Source: Chloroflexota bacterium (lineage in GTDB: Bacteria > Chloroflexota > UBA11872). Taken from it: a DNA stretch of 64,000 nt. Positions 23,591 to 32,804 of the stretch are shown here, piece after piece; position 1 is the stretch's first letter, and each line of letters starts with the position of its first letter. Position numbers and translations under genes: made by a program. The stretch spans positions 1 to 64,000 of the forward strand of contig JAJEGF010000030.1 of NCBI GenBank assembly GCA_022820025.1. Reading direction: 5' to 3'. The notes below the pieces were generated by a model. That model was not told the origin of the DNA and did no database searches. It saw nothing but the letters and a program-made list of their open reading frames with translations.

Positions 23591-25972
23591 CTAGGGCTTG
23601 CTAAGGCGCACCCAGATGGGAGAGGCGTAGGCCACGGCGGGGGTGGACTGGGGGAGGGCCGGTTGGGCGGCCAGGCGGACGTAGTAGTAGCTGCGGCTGC
23701 GCGGGTTGCCGCGGTCAGTCCAGGTCCAGTCCAGGGTGTGGGTGTCCAGGGACTCGCGGTGGGCCAGGTCGCCGTTGCGGTAGACCTCAATCTCGCGGAG
23801 TGGCTGGGCGGACTCGGCGACGGCTCGTAGTTGGGGGTCGCCGGAGACTTCGCCTTCCCCGCCCATGGGGATGCCCGAAACCTCGGTGTGCAGCAGGATC
23901 TTGGCGGAGGCGGCGATGGTACGCCGATTCCAGATGGCGTCGAAGATGGCCTCGCGGGTCGGCTCGGTGGCCCAGACGCCGGTCATGCAATAGGCGAAGT
24001 GCCAGTGGCGGGCGTGGTCGCTGGCGCCCAGAAAACCGATCTTGGCGCCCTCGCGAAGGAAGGTCTCGATCCATTCGCGCTGATCGCCGCGCGTCTGGAT
24101 GATCTCCAGAGACGGTTCCCAGGCGGCGCGGTAGCCCTCGAAGACGTCGGGCTGCCGGTGGCCCTGGAAGTGGCGGGCGGCCAGCACCTCGCCAGCGGGC
24201 ATGCGGGCGTCCCAGCGTTCCATCAGGTCTTCGAGGCTGGGCGACATCAGCGTCAGCGCCCGCAGTTCCTCACCCAGCTGCTGGTCGCGGTAGAAGATGT
24301 TGGTGTGGCCGGGGTTGTTGCCCCATTCGAACCCGAAGAGGGGCTCGAAGCGGCCGTCGCTGGTGAAGGCGGCGACTGTTTCCTCGACCCGGCGCCACTC
24401 GTTGTAGCTCATATATTCCAGGTGCTCGGTCAGCGCCCACCAGTCCATGCGGTTGTGGTCGACGGCCCAGCGGAAGTGCTGCAGCGGCGTTCCGTCGTTG
24501 GGCGACATGCACTTGGAAAGGTGCGAGTGCCGGTGCATGTCGCCCCAGAGGAGCTGGTAGGTCTGGTCGCCGACGGAGATGGTGCGGCCGTCGCGGCGGG
24601 CCTGCGGGGTATGCCTGCGATCACCTTCATAGCGCGCGAACTCCACCCGCAGCGGGGGCTCCTCGGCCGGAGGCGGTGGGTCGACTGTCAGGATCTCGAT
24701 GCGCTCGCGCGAAACGGGCGCGCTGCCGGCGCGAAGTTTCGGCAGGCCGGCCGACGCACGCTCAACCGTCTGCATGGGGATGTACCCGGTGGCGTTGTGC
24801 GCCACCACGCGCCGCTCGTCCGGCAGCGCCGCCACACCGTATCGGGTGTCCGGCATGCCCTGGAACTGACTGACGGTCTCCGGTTCGGACCACGACGATC
24901 CGGCGTAAACGATGCGGTCGAGTTGCCAGCCGAAGTCTTTCTGGTGCCGGCTGCGGAAGCGTCGGAAGAACAGCTCAATGCCGTCGCGCCCCACGACCAG
25001 ACGCGGCGAGACGGGCACGATGTACTCCGCGCAGATGCTCTGCATGAAGCTCTCGATCGGGATCGGCGCCTGACCGGCGCCCCATGGGCTTTGGGCCAGG
25101 GAGACCTCGCCGCGGGCGTCAATCGCGGCCAGGACGAGATGCCGGATCTTGTTGAAACGGTGATCCTCACCCCAAGCTGGCGATTGCTCCCAGGTCACCC
25201 AGGCCGTGTCGTCCGCATCCACCGCGATGTCCGCATCCATGGCCAGCAGCGGCAGGTCGCTGACCTGAATGGCCGGGCCGAGCGTTCCGTCGGGAGCGAT
25301 GCGCCGGGCGAAGACGTGGAAGTGGTGCCCGGTCCAGGCATCCCAGGCCAACCACAGACCCTGGCCGGCCGACGCGCGAAGGACCGGCTGCCAGGCCGAA
25401 TGGCCGACAATGGAGGCCACTTTAGGCGGCGTCCACCCGTCCGGCTGCCGACGGCTCACGACGACCACGCAGACGTCACCGTCAAAGGCCTGCCAGGCGA
25501 CCCAGGGCTGCCCATCGCTATCGATGGCCGCAGCCGGTCGTGTTAGCGAGGCCGGGGTCGAGGCCACGGTTTCGACTTCGGCGCCGGTCCAGGCCCGCAC
25601 GACGAAGCGGTCGTCAATGCGCTCGCCCCAGGCCACCAAGCGCCTGTCGCCAAACGCGGCCACGGCGGGGTCCTGGATTGCGGTACGGCTTTCCGCCAGC
25701 TCGACTGGATTCAGTTCGTCGGCGTCCAGCTGGCCGGCGTAGACCCGGAAGCGCCCCTTGCCCAGGCGCGCCATAAGGTCGCGCTCGTCATGCCCCGGCG
25801 CGAATTGCCAGTGCCCGCCCGGGTGAGAGGTGCGCAGATCGAAGAGCGACTCTTCGGCCCAATCACTCCCGGCCCAGGCGCCAAAGGCGCCCCCGTCGGC
25901 GTCCGGCGCCACGTCGCAGGCGTAGGCGCCTTGCAAAACCGTGGGCGTGTCAGGCCCGGCAATCACCGACAT
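23591..25972 (-). CDS. PHP-domain metal-dependent hydrolase with N-terminal propeller-like region, copy 1
   Basis: A 793-residue protein. The N-terminal half (about 20-330) has repeated VAWQAFDG / LAWDAWTG / WVTWEQSP segments (Asp-rich, Trp-containing strands), like a beta-propeller sensor of about five or six blades. The C-terminal half is a DUF3604/PHP-type hydrolase: LLWGDMHRHSHLSKC (HxH), TEHLEYMSYNEW, FGFEWGNNPGHTNIFY, and LGASDHARHWHFAY. It probably uses a metal centre to hydrolyse a phosphoester or similar bond. No signal peptide is visible. Start M was chosen because the paralogue aligns from the same point. The paralogue lies at 30357-32738. Confidence 0.8.
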   Translation of the reverse strand: MSVIAGPDTPTVLQGAYACDVAPDADGGAFGAWAGSDWAEESLFDLRTSHPGGHWQFAPGHDERDLMARLGKGRFRVYAGQLDADELNPVELAESRTAIQDPAVAAFGDRRLVAWGERIDDRFVVRAWTGAEVETVASTPASLTRPAAAIDSDGQPWVAWQAFDGDVCVVVVSRRQPDGWTPPKVASIVGHSAWQPVLRASAGQGLWLAWDAWTGHHFHVFARRIAPDGTLGPAIQVSDLPLLAMDADIAVDADDTAWVTWEQSPAWGEDHRFNKIRHLVLAAIDARGEVSLAQSPWGAGQAPIPIESFMQSICAEYIVPVSPRLVVGRDGIELFFRRFRSRHQKDFGWQLDRIVYAGSSWSEPETVSQFQGMPDTRYGVAALPDERRVVAHNATGYIPMQTVERASAGLPKLRAGSAPVSRERIEILTVDPPPPAEEPPLRVEFARYEGDRRHTPQARRDGRTISVGDQTYQLLWGDMHRHSHLSKCMSPNDGTPLQHFRWAVDHNRMDWWALTEHLEYMSYNEWRRVEETVAAFTSDGRFEPLFGFEWGNNPGHTNIFYRDQQLGEELRALTLMSPSLEDLMERWDARMPAGEVLAARHFQGHRQPDVFEGYRAAWEPSLEIIQTRGDQREWIETFLREGAKIGFLGASDHARHWHFAYCMTGVWATEPTREAIFDAIWNRRTIAASAKILLHTEVSGIPMGGEGEVSGDPQLRAVAESAQPLREIEVYRNGDLAHRESLDTHTLDWTWTDRGNPRSRSYYYVRLAAQPALPQSTPAVAYASPIWVRLSKP

Positions 25973-26371
25973 TGCGTCACTGCCTGCGCCAGATCGTTCC
26001 GTGGGGAGCAATCATAGGGTTTGGTTCGCTCCTAAGACGCCTCCGCCTGTCCAGTATGACCATGTTAAGTCTCCAGCCAAGTGTGTCGTGTGCATACGAG
26101 ATCTTGGGGTATGCGAGCGTTGCTACTGCGTGCCTTGCCGCGTTTGAATGACGAATCTCCGGCTGATACGGTGGCTGCGACGCACCGATGTGGGAGCGAG
26201 GTGTCGGTTCGTTTGCAGCAGTGCGCCGGCTGCTCTGGTGGAAATGCGGATACGGTCCCTCACTGGACTTCCGGCGCGTGCCCCTGGATCGCAATCCCAG
26301 CCGACGCGCGCACGAGGGGTGCCCCTCGATTGATGCCGGACGCTTAAGCGAATGATGAAGTGGAGTGTTCC
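25973..26371. other. Intergenic region, no gene seen
   Basis: About 400 bases between the divergent PHP-domain and lipoprotein genes. I find no tRNA, no clear terminator hairpin and no frame that looks coding. It must carry the promoters of both genes, but no strong -35/-10 pair is evident. Confidence 0.5.
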
Positions 26372-27304
26372 GTGACTCAGGTTCGACGTCTCCCAATCGC
26401 CGTGTTGTTGATCACGTCCCTTTGCCTGGCCGCGGCCTGCGGGGACGATCCCGAGCCGACACCCGCCGCGCCGACGCCCGAACCTGCACCGGTGGTGGTT
26501 GCGACTCCGGCCCCAACAACGGCGCCTCCGGCGACCCCAACGCCAGAACCCACACCGACGCCAGAGCCCACGCCGACGCCGACACCGGAACCCACGCCGA
26601 CACCTATGCCGGAGCCGACGGCTACTCCGGAAGCGACACCGGAGCCCACGGCCGCCGGACCCGCGGATGCGGCAGCGGCGCAGGCGGGCCAGTTTCTCGC
26701 TGCCGTCGGGCAGAACATTGCGGCCATGTCCACGGCGAAGATCAGCATGGTCGACGAGACGGAGTCGGGAGCCCCGTTCTTCGGCACGATGTTAAAGCGG
26801 ATGGAAGCCTCGATTGAGACGCCTGACAAGCTGCACATGGTCGTCGACGTAGAGGCCCCCGGCTTTGGATTCGTAGAGATCGAGATTGTCCAGGTCGGAG
26901 ATCAGGCCTTCTTGAAGCTCTCCAAAGATGCCCCGTGGGCCCCGTTGCCGCCGGACCAGGTGCCCTTTGACTTTGCCGGCATTGCCAAGCTCTTCGAAAG
27001 TCTTCCGGCCGTGATTCAAGGTTTGTCTTTGACGGGACAAGACGTTGTCCAGGGTGCGCCTGCCGTCACCGTTCAAGGGTTGATCAAGTCGGAGGCGCTG
27101 TCTGATCTCATCACGACCGCGGAACCGGGTCACGACGTGACCTTGACTCTTTGGGTCGACCCAACGCAGGCGCTCTTGCGCCAGATCAGGCTTGAGGGGC
27201 GAATCTACGCCGCCGACGCCCCAGAGACATCGCGCCTGATAACCATCGAAGACATCAACGTTCCCGTCGAGATCGAGCTGCCGGACCTGACCGCCGGCCG
27301 GTAG
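26372..27304 (+). CDS. LppX/LprAFG-type lipoprotein
   Basis: A 310-residue lipoprotein. The signal peptide ends in the lipobox LAAAC (Cys near residue 22). It is followed by a long Pro/Glu/Thr repeat of the TPEP/TPTPEP kind (about residues 27-95), a spacer through the wall or away from the membrane. The mature domain (about 105-300) matches the LppX_LprAFG pattern: a KISMVDETESGAPFFGTM start, SIETPDKLHMVVDVE, ALLRQIRLEGRI and the SRLITIEDINVPVEIELP end. In mycobacteria LprG carries triacylated lipids in a hydrophobic pocket. GTG at 26372 sits behind TGGAG. It is 6 bases from a 14-helix MFS exporter, matching the lprG-P55 arrangement. Confidence 0.84.
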   Translation: MTQVRRLPIAVLLITSLCLAAACGDDPEPTPAAPTPEPAPVVVATPAPTTAPPATPTPEPTPTPEPTPTPTPEPTPTPMPEPTATPEATPEPTAAGPADAAAAQAGQFLAAVGQNIAAMSTAKISMVDETESGAPFFGTMLKRMEASIETPDKLHMVVDVEAPGFGFVEIEIVQVGDQAFLKLSKDAPWAPLPPDQVPFDFAGIAKLFESLPAVIQGLSLTGQDVVQGAPAVTVQGLIKSEALSDLITTAEPGHDVTLTLWVDPTQALLRQIRLEGRIYAADAPETSRLITIEDINVPVEIELPDLTAGR

Positions 27305-27309
27305 GCGGC

Positions 27310-28773
27310 ATGAGGTCACGTGCCAGCCGGCTGGGCTCGTCCCAGCCGGTTGTCCTGACCGTTTTATGTTTGGCGGTGTTTTCCACGGCCCTGGACCAGA
27401 CCGTGGTGGTCACAGCGCTGCCGCGCGTCATGGTGGACCTGGAAATACCCCTCACGGACCTGGATACCGCGTCGTGGATCATGACGGGGTATCTGATCAG
27501 CTACACCGTGGCCATGCCGCTGGCCGGGCGCCTGTCTGACGTCTATGGCCGAACCCGGATGTTCCAGGCGGCGCTGCTGGTATTCGCCGTCGGATCCGCG
27601 TTTGTGGCGCTTGCTCCGAGCTTCAATTGGATCGTGCCCGCCAGGGTGATCCAGGCCATGGGTGGGGGAGCGACGGTGCCCATAGGCCTGGCGATGGCCG
27701 TGGCGGCCGTATCGACCGAGAAACGCGGGGTTGCCATTGGACTCGTGGCCGCTTCCGCCGAAGCCGGATCGGTTGTGGGCCCGATTTACGGCGGAGCCAT
27801 CGTGGAGTGGATCGGCTGGCGCTGGATTTTCTGGCTGGACGTGCCGCAGAGCCTGCTGCTGGTTGCGCTGCTGGCCATCTTGCCGAACCGTGCCAATCCC
27901 GCGGCGAAGATGGACTACGCGGGGGCATTTGCGATCGCCGCGGCGCTCACGCTCCTCACATTCGCGCTGGCCCAACGAGGCATCTTCACCGGCGAATCTC
28001 TCGTCCCCTACCTCATGCTTGCCGCAGCGGTCGTCCTGGTCGGCGTCGTGATCGCCGTGGAGCGACGCGCCAGTCAGCCGCTCCTGGCGTCCTTCCTGTA
28101 CACCTCCAGGGCGTTCATGTCGTCCAACATCGCCCAGTTCCTGGTGGGGATCGCGCTGATCATGACGCTCGTTTGCGTGCCCCTCATGTCGAACACCGTG
28201 ATGCAGCGGGAGACCTGGGAAAGCGCTCTGAACCTGGTACGCCTGACGGCCGCCATTCCGGTCGGGGCGCTGGCAGGCGGCTACGTCCTTCGCTGGACGG
28301 GCGTGCGAAGTGTGTGCATCGTCGGGCTCGCGTTGATTGGGACCGGCTTGCTGTTGATGAGCGGCTGGGACAAAGACGTTGAGGGCCTGCCACTTACCTT
28401 GCCGTTGGTAGCGGCCGGTTTGGGATTCGGCCTGGTCATCCCGCCGATAGGCGTCAGCGCCCTGAGCGCGGCGCCCGACGACTACTGGGGTGTCGCCGCC
28501 TCATTGGTCACGGCATCCCGAATGGTCGGCATGGCGCTGGGGCTGGCGGCACTGTCCGCCTGGGGAATCGAACGCTTCTACAGCCTGACCGCCGAGGTGA
28601 CGCTGAGTGTGAACTTTGCCGAGACCCAGGCCAAACTGCTGGGAGCCGGCCTCACCGTGTTTCAGAATCTCTTCATGATTTCGGGCGTGCTAGCCCTGGT
28701 GGCCATCGTGCCAGCCCTGCTGATGAAGCCGGAAAAAGCTGGTGAACCGGCCGAATCTGGTCTGACGTCTTGA
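27310..28773 (+). CDS. MFS transporter, DHA2/P55-like
   Basis: A 487-residue 14-helix major facilitator. It has the motif D-like TALDQTVVVTALPRV, motif A PLAGRLSDVYGRTRM, and motif C GSVVGPIYGGAIVEW. Such proteins use the proton gradient for export, and Rv1410c (P55) works with LprG in exporting lipids and drugs. The 6-base gap to the lipoprotein gene and identical order argue for the same two-part system. The C-terminal end (LLMKPEKAGEPAESG) is short and soluble. Substrate is not known, and a lipid or amphiphile is the inference. Confidence 0.88.
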   Translation: MRSRASRLGSSQPVVLTVLCLAVFSTALDQTVVVTALPRVMVDLEIPLTDLDTASWIMTGYLISYTVAMPLAGRLSDVYGRTRMFQAALLVFAVGSAFVALAPSFNWIVPARVIQAMGGGATVPIGLAMAVAAVSTEKRGVAIGLVAASAEAGSVVGPIYGGAIVEWIGWRWIFWLDVPQSLLLVALLAILPNRANPAAKMDYAGAFAIAAALTLLTFALAQRGIFTGESLVPYLMLAAAVVLVGVVIAVERRASQPLLASFLYTSRAFMSSNIAQFLVGIALIMTLVCVPLMSNTVMQRETWESALNLVRLTAAIPVGALAGGYVLRWTGVRSVCIVGLALIGTGLLLMSGWDKDVEGLPLTLPLVAAGLGFGLVIPPIGVSALSAAPDDYWGVAASLVTASRMVGMALGLAALSAWGIERFYSLTAEVTLSVNFAETQAKLLGAGLTVFQNLFMISGVLALVAIVPALLMKPEKAGEPAESGLTS

Positions 28774-28858
28774 TGCTTGTCGCCGGACATAGCCGGATCG
28801 GGGTTTGTGTAAGCCCTGCGATCGGACCTTGCGGCTTCCGCGTAGTCCGCGAACGCGC

Positions 28859-29833
28859 ATGCCCTTGAGCGCACTGGAACAGCGCCCCCTGGGACGGACC
28901 GGCGATCAGGTGACCACCCTCAGCCTGGGGGGCTGCGGGCTGCCGCGCGTGTCGTTTGCCGAGGGCGTGGCGACGGTACAGCGGGCGCTGGAACTCGGGG
29001 TCAATTGCTTCGACACCGCGCCGTCGTATAGCAGCGGGGTGGCGCAGGCGATTCTCGGCGTCGCGCTGCAGGGGCGGCCGGAGCCGCACCTGGTCTCGAC
29101 CAAGGTGGGCAACCTGGCGCAGCGCAGCCGCTTTCGCTCGCCTGACGCCCTGCACACGCAGCTCGAAGAGAACCTGCGGATTCTACGGCGCGACTGCGCG
29201 GACATCGTCCTGATTCACGAGGCCGACCATCACTACTGGTGGACGGACGAGCCGAGCGACGACCTGTTCGTGGACCTGGAATCCGAGCCCGACGTGGTGA
29301 ACGCGCCGGTGATGCAGGTGCTACAGGAAGCGCGGGCTGCGGGCCGCTGCCGTTACGTCGGCATCAGCGGCAACAGTCCGGACCACCTGGCGCACGTTTT
29401 GCGCGCGGCGGGCGACGCGGAAGTGGATGTTTGCCTGAGCGCCCTGGCCTATGGCCTGATCGACCGCGGCATCCGTCACCAACTACTGCCGGTGGCCGGT
29501 GAGCGCGGTACCGCGATTGCGTTGGGCGGCGTCTTCCGTCGTGGTCGCCTCGCGGCGATCCGCCCGGAGAGTCTTCAGACAGCGCCAATCTGGGCGGGCG
29601 ATATGACGCCTGAAGAACAAGCACGGGTTCCGCGTCTCATCGAGTTGCAACAGGAGAGCCAGCTGTCGCTGGTCACGCTGACCCTGCGATACCTCGTAGC
29701 TGATCGCAGCGTCGCCACCATCCTGGTCGGCGCGGCCACACCGGCCGAAATCGAGGAAAGCGTGGCAGCCGTCCAGGCGGGACCGCTACCGAACGATCTG
29801 CACCAGGCCGTGGAGGCCCTGGGCCTGCCCTGA
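28859..29833 (+). CDS. Aldo/keto reductase
   Basis: A 324-residue (alpha/beta)8 NADPH-dependent reductase. Visible parts are the N-terminal RPLGRTGDQVTTLSLGG, the Asp/Tyr pair in NCFDTAPSYSSG (catalytic tetrad), the Lys in VSTKVGN, HEADHH for the His, and the C-terminal SVATILVGAATPAEIEE cofactor-binding block. The start at 28859 lies at the family's usual position, whereas a start 54 bases upstream would add only a low-complexity leader. A related family member often oxidises or reduces sugars such as galactose. No clear operon partner exists. Confidence 0.9.
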   Translation: MPLSALEQRPLGRTGDQVTTLSLGGCGLPRVSFAEGVATVQRALELGVNCFDTAPSYSSGVAQAILGVALQGRPEPHLVSTKVGNLAQRSRFRSPDALHTQLEENLRILRRDCADIVLIHEADHHYWWTDEPSDDLFVDLESEPDVVNAPVMQVLQEARAAGRCRYVGISGNSPDHLAHVLRAAGDAEVDVCLSALAYGLIDRGIRHQLLPVAGERGTAIALGGVFRRGRLAAIRPESLQTAPIWAGDMTPEEQARVPRLIELQQESQLSLVTLTLRYLVADRSVATILVGAATPAEIEESVAAVQAGPLPNDLHQAVEALGLP

Positions 29834-29856
29834 CGCTGCGCAGCCGCCGGTTCGAC

Positions 29857-30243
29857 CTAGCGCGCCTCGTCGTGGGTCTCGAACTCGGCCGGCATGGTGA
29901 TTTCCAGTACCTGCCAGTCGTCGGAGTACTCCAGCACCTCATGTCTGACCCCCGGCGCCTGGTACCAGGCATCACCCGCCTCCACCCGGATTTCGCCGAT
30001 GTCTTCGAAATAGAGCCGCGCCCAGCCGCTGATCAGGTAGACCATCTGGAATTCAAGATCGTGGGAGTGATAGCCCATGGGGCCGTCGCAGGGTTGCTCG
30101 GCGCGAATGATGTGGGCCAGCACCTTACCCTCGGTCGCGTCCCTGATTCCCAGGTCGCGGTAGGCGAAGTAGGGCCGAAGGTCCTTGCCCCAGCGGGCGT
30201 CCCTGGCGTGGGCTGCGAATGACCCGGTCGTCTTCTCGGTCAT
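29857..30243 (-). CDS. Cupin-domain protein
   Basis: A 128-residue single-domain cupin. Motif 1 GYHSHDLEFQMVYLISGWA carries the HxH-type metal ligands and the Glu; motif 2 EAGDAWYQAPGVRHEVL carries the last His. Cupins of this size bind a divalent metal and act as isomerases, dioxygenases or sensors. No specificity can be assigned. The gene stands alone, between an aldo/keto reductase and a PHP-domain gene. Confidence 0.82.
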   Translation of the reverse strand: MTEKTTGSFAAHARDARWGKDLRPYFAYRDLGIRDATEGKVLAHIIRAEQPCDGPMGYHSHDLEFQMVYLISGWARLYFEDIGEIRVEAGDAWYQAPGVRHEVLEYSDDWQVLEITMPAEFETHDEAR

Positions 30244-30356
30244 GCTGGACCTCCTTGCTTACGTCGGCAGCGATTCGGGCAGCCATCAATCACCGGTGCG
30301 GTTCAGCTTGGCGGCGTGCCCATCGGTCGGCAAGCGGGTGTCATACCCGGCGCCGC

Positions 30357-32738
30357 CTAGGACTCGCTGGCATGCACCCACACCGGCGAGGCGTAGGCCA
30401 CGGCGGGGGTGGCGAGCGGGTGGACGGTCTCGGCCGTGAGCTTGACGTAGTAGTAGTTCTGGCTGCGCGGGTTGCCGCGGTCGGTCCAGGTCCAGTCCAG
30501 GCTGGACCCGTCCACGGACTCCCGGTGAACCGGCGCGCCGTTGCGGAAGACCTGGATCTGACGTAGCGGCTGGGCGGATTCGGCCGTCACGCGCAACCGC
30601 GGATCGCCCCTGATCTCGCCCTCGCCGCCCATCGGGATCCCGGACACCTCGGTGTGCAGCAGGATCTTGGCCGACGTGGCGATGGTTCGGCGGTTCCAGA
30701 TGGCGTCGAAGATCGCCTCGCGGGTCGGCTCGGTGGCCCAGACGCCGGTCATGCAGAAGGCGAAGTGCCAGAAGCGCGCGTGGTCGGTGGCGCCGATGAA
30801 GCCGATGCGGGCGCCTTCGCGCAGGAAAGTCTCGATCCACTCCCGCTGGTCGCCGCGGGCCTGCATGATCTCCATGGCGGGCTCCCAGGTGGGACGGAAG
30901 CCCTCGAATACGTCCGGCTGCCGGTGGCCGTGGTAGTGACGGGCCGCCATAACCGCGCCGGGCGGCATGCGGGTGTCCCAGCGCTCCATCAGGTCTTCAA
31001 GGCTGGGCGACGTGAGCGTCAGGGCGCGTAGCTCTTCGCCCAGTTGCTGGTCGCGGTAGAAGATGTTGGTGTGACCGGGATTGAGGCCCCACTCGAAGCC
31101 GAAGAGCGGCTCGAAGCGGCCGTCGTTGGTGAAGGCCGCCACCGTCTCCTCAACCCGGCGCCACTCGTTGTAGCTCATGTATTCCAGGTGCTCGGTGAGC
31201 GCCCAGAAGTCCATCCGGTTGTGGTCGATCGCCCAGCGAAAGTTATGCACGGGCGACCCGTCGTTGGCGGCGATGCACTTGGAGAGGTGCGAGTGCCGGT
31301 GCATGTCGCCCCAATAGAGGTGATAGGTCTGATCTCCGACGGTGACGGTGCGGCCGTCGCGGCGGACCCGCGGGGTGTCCTCGCGGACGCCTTCGTAGCG
31401 AGGGAAGGCAACGCACAGCGGGGGCTCTGCGGCGGCCGATGGGGGATCCAGCGTCAGGACTTCGATTCGCTCACGATTCGCGGGGGAGGCGCCGCCGTGG
31501 AGGAACGGCAGTCCGGCCCGCCAACGCTCGATAGTCTGCATGGACGCAAAGTCCATGGCGTTATGCGCCACGACGCGCCGTTCATCCGGCAGCGCCGCCA
31601 CGCCGTAGCGCGTGTCGGGGGTGCCGTGGAAGGGGCTTACGGTCTCTGGATCCGACCAGGTCGAGCCGGAGTAGACCATGCGCTCCAGCCGCCAGCCGAA
31701 GTCCACGTAGTCGGTGCTGCGGAAGCGCTGGAAGAACAGCTCGATGCCGTGTGGCCCCGCGATCAGGCGCGGCGAGACGGGCACGATGTACTCGGCCGAT
31801 TGCACGTGCGTGAAGGTCTCGATGGGAATCGGGACCTGCCCGGTGCCCCACGGGATTCGGGGCTGGTAGACATCGCCGCCGGCGTCAGTCGCCGCCAGCA
31901 CCAGTTGCCGCGTCTCGTTGAACCGATGGTTCGAGCCCCAGGGCGGCGATTGCTCCCAGGCCAGCCACGCCGTGTCGTCCGCGTCCACCGCGATATCCAC
32001 GTCCATGGCGAGCAGCGGCAGGTCGCTGACCTGCACCGCCGGGCCGAGTGCGCCGTCCGGCGTGATACGGCGCGCGAATACGTGAAAGTGGTGCCCGGTC
32101 CAGGCGTCCCAGGCCAGCCAGACGCCGTGGGTGGCCGACGCGCAGAGGGCCGGCCGCCAGGCCGATTGGCCGGGGACCGAGGCAACGCTGGGCGGGGTCC
32201 AGCCCCTGACGGACCGTCGGCTCATAACGACGGCGCAGCCGTCGCCATCGAAGGCCTGCCAGGCGACCCAGGGCTGCCCGTCCGAGTCGATGGCGGCGTC
32301 GGGTCGGGTCAATGAGGCCGGGGTGGAGGCGACAGTCTCGACCTCGGCGCCGGTCCAAGCCCGTACGACAAAGCGGTTGTCGAACCGCTCGCCCCAGACC
32401 ACGAGGCGCTGGTCGCCAAGGACGGCCACAGCCGGGTCCTGAATGACGGTATGGCTCTCGGCTAGCTCGATCGGCGCGAGGTCCTCTTCGCCCAGTTCGC
32501 CGGCGTATACGCGATAGCGCGCGGCGCCCAGGCGCGCCATGAAGTCGCGCTCGTCCCGACCCAGCCCGAACTGCCAGCCGCCGCCCGCGGTGTTGGAGCG
32601 CGCCACGAACAGCGTCTCCTCGGCCCAGTCGGTACCGGCCCAGGCGCCAAAGGCCCGCCCGTTGCCATCCGGCGCCAGGTCGCAGGCGTAGGCGCCTCGC
32701 AAGGCCGAGGGGGTGTCAGACCGGTTTTCCTCCGGCAT
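30357..32738 (-). CDS. PHP-domain metal-dependent hydrolase with N-terminal propeller-like region, copy 2
   Basis: A 793-residue paralogue of the product at 23591-25972, alike along its entire length. Conserved blocks include the N-terminal WGDMHRHSHLSKC (about residue 480), ALTEHLEYMSYNEWRRVEE, FGFEWGLNPGHTNIFYRDQQ, and GFIGATDHARFWHF. Differences cluster in surface loops of the propeller part. Both copies start with the block DTPSALRGAYACD or its equivalent. The RBS GAGG precedes the ATG. Two near-full-length copies on one strand within 7 kb indicate a fairly recent duplication or parallel retention with divided substrates. Confidence 0.8.
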   Translation of the reverse strand: MPEENRSDTPSALRGAYACDLAPDGNGRAFGAWAGTDWAEETLFVARSNTAGGGWQFGLGRDERDFMARLGAARYRVYAGELGEEDLAPIELAESHTVIQDPAVAVLGDQRLVVWGERFDNRFVVRAWTGAEVETVASTPASLTRPDAAIDSDGQPWVAWQAFDGDGCAVVMSRRSVRGWTPPSVASVPGQSAWRPALCASATHGVWLAWDAWTGHHFHVFARRITPDGALGPAVQVSDLPLLAMDVDIAVDADDTAWLAWEQSPPWGSNHRFNETRQLVLAATDAGGDVYQPRIPWGTGQVPIPIETFTHVQSAEYIVPVSPRLIAGPHGIELFFQRFRSTDYVDFGWRLERMVYSGSTWSDPETVSPFHGTPDTRYGVAALPDERRVVAHNAMDFASMQTIERWRAGLPFLHGGASPANRERIEVLTLDPPSAAAEPPLCVAFPRYEGVREDTPRVRRDGRTVTVGDQTYHLYWGDMHRHSHLSKCIAANDGSPVHNFRWAIDHNRMDFWALTEHLEYMSYNEWRRVEETVAAFTNDGRFEPLFGFEWGLNPGHTNIFYRDQQLGEELRALTLTSPSLEDLMERWDTRMPPGAVMAARHYHGHRQPDVFEGFRPTWEPAMEIMQARGDQREWIETFLREGARIGFIGATDHARFWHFAFCMTGVWATEPTREAIFDAIWNRRTIATSAKILLHTEVSGIPMGGEGEIRGDPRLRVTAESAQPLRQIQVFRNGAPVHRESVDGSSLDWTWTDRGNPRSQNYYYVKLTAETVHPLATPAVAYASPVWVHASES

Positions 32739-32804
32739 CGCGTCAACGCCTCTCGGCCGAACGGCAACCGTCGCCAAGCGTGGGCAGCGTAGCGCGGGAG
32801 CTGA

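Noticed and set aside
23831-25546. 571-residue antisense frame over the PHP-domain gene
   Set aside because: It mirrors the sense gene's codon pattern. A matching long antisense frame appears over the paralogue (31044-32315), as expected from GC-rich codon bias, not from a gene.
26455-26650. Repetitive CCGACACC/ACCCACGCC DNA as a possible satellite or CRISPR-like repeat
   Set aside because: It is the coding sequence of a TPEP-type spacer in the LppX-like lipoprotein; there are no spaced unique segments.
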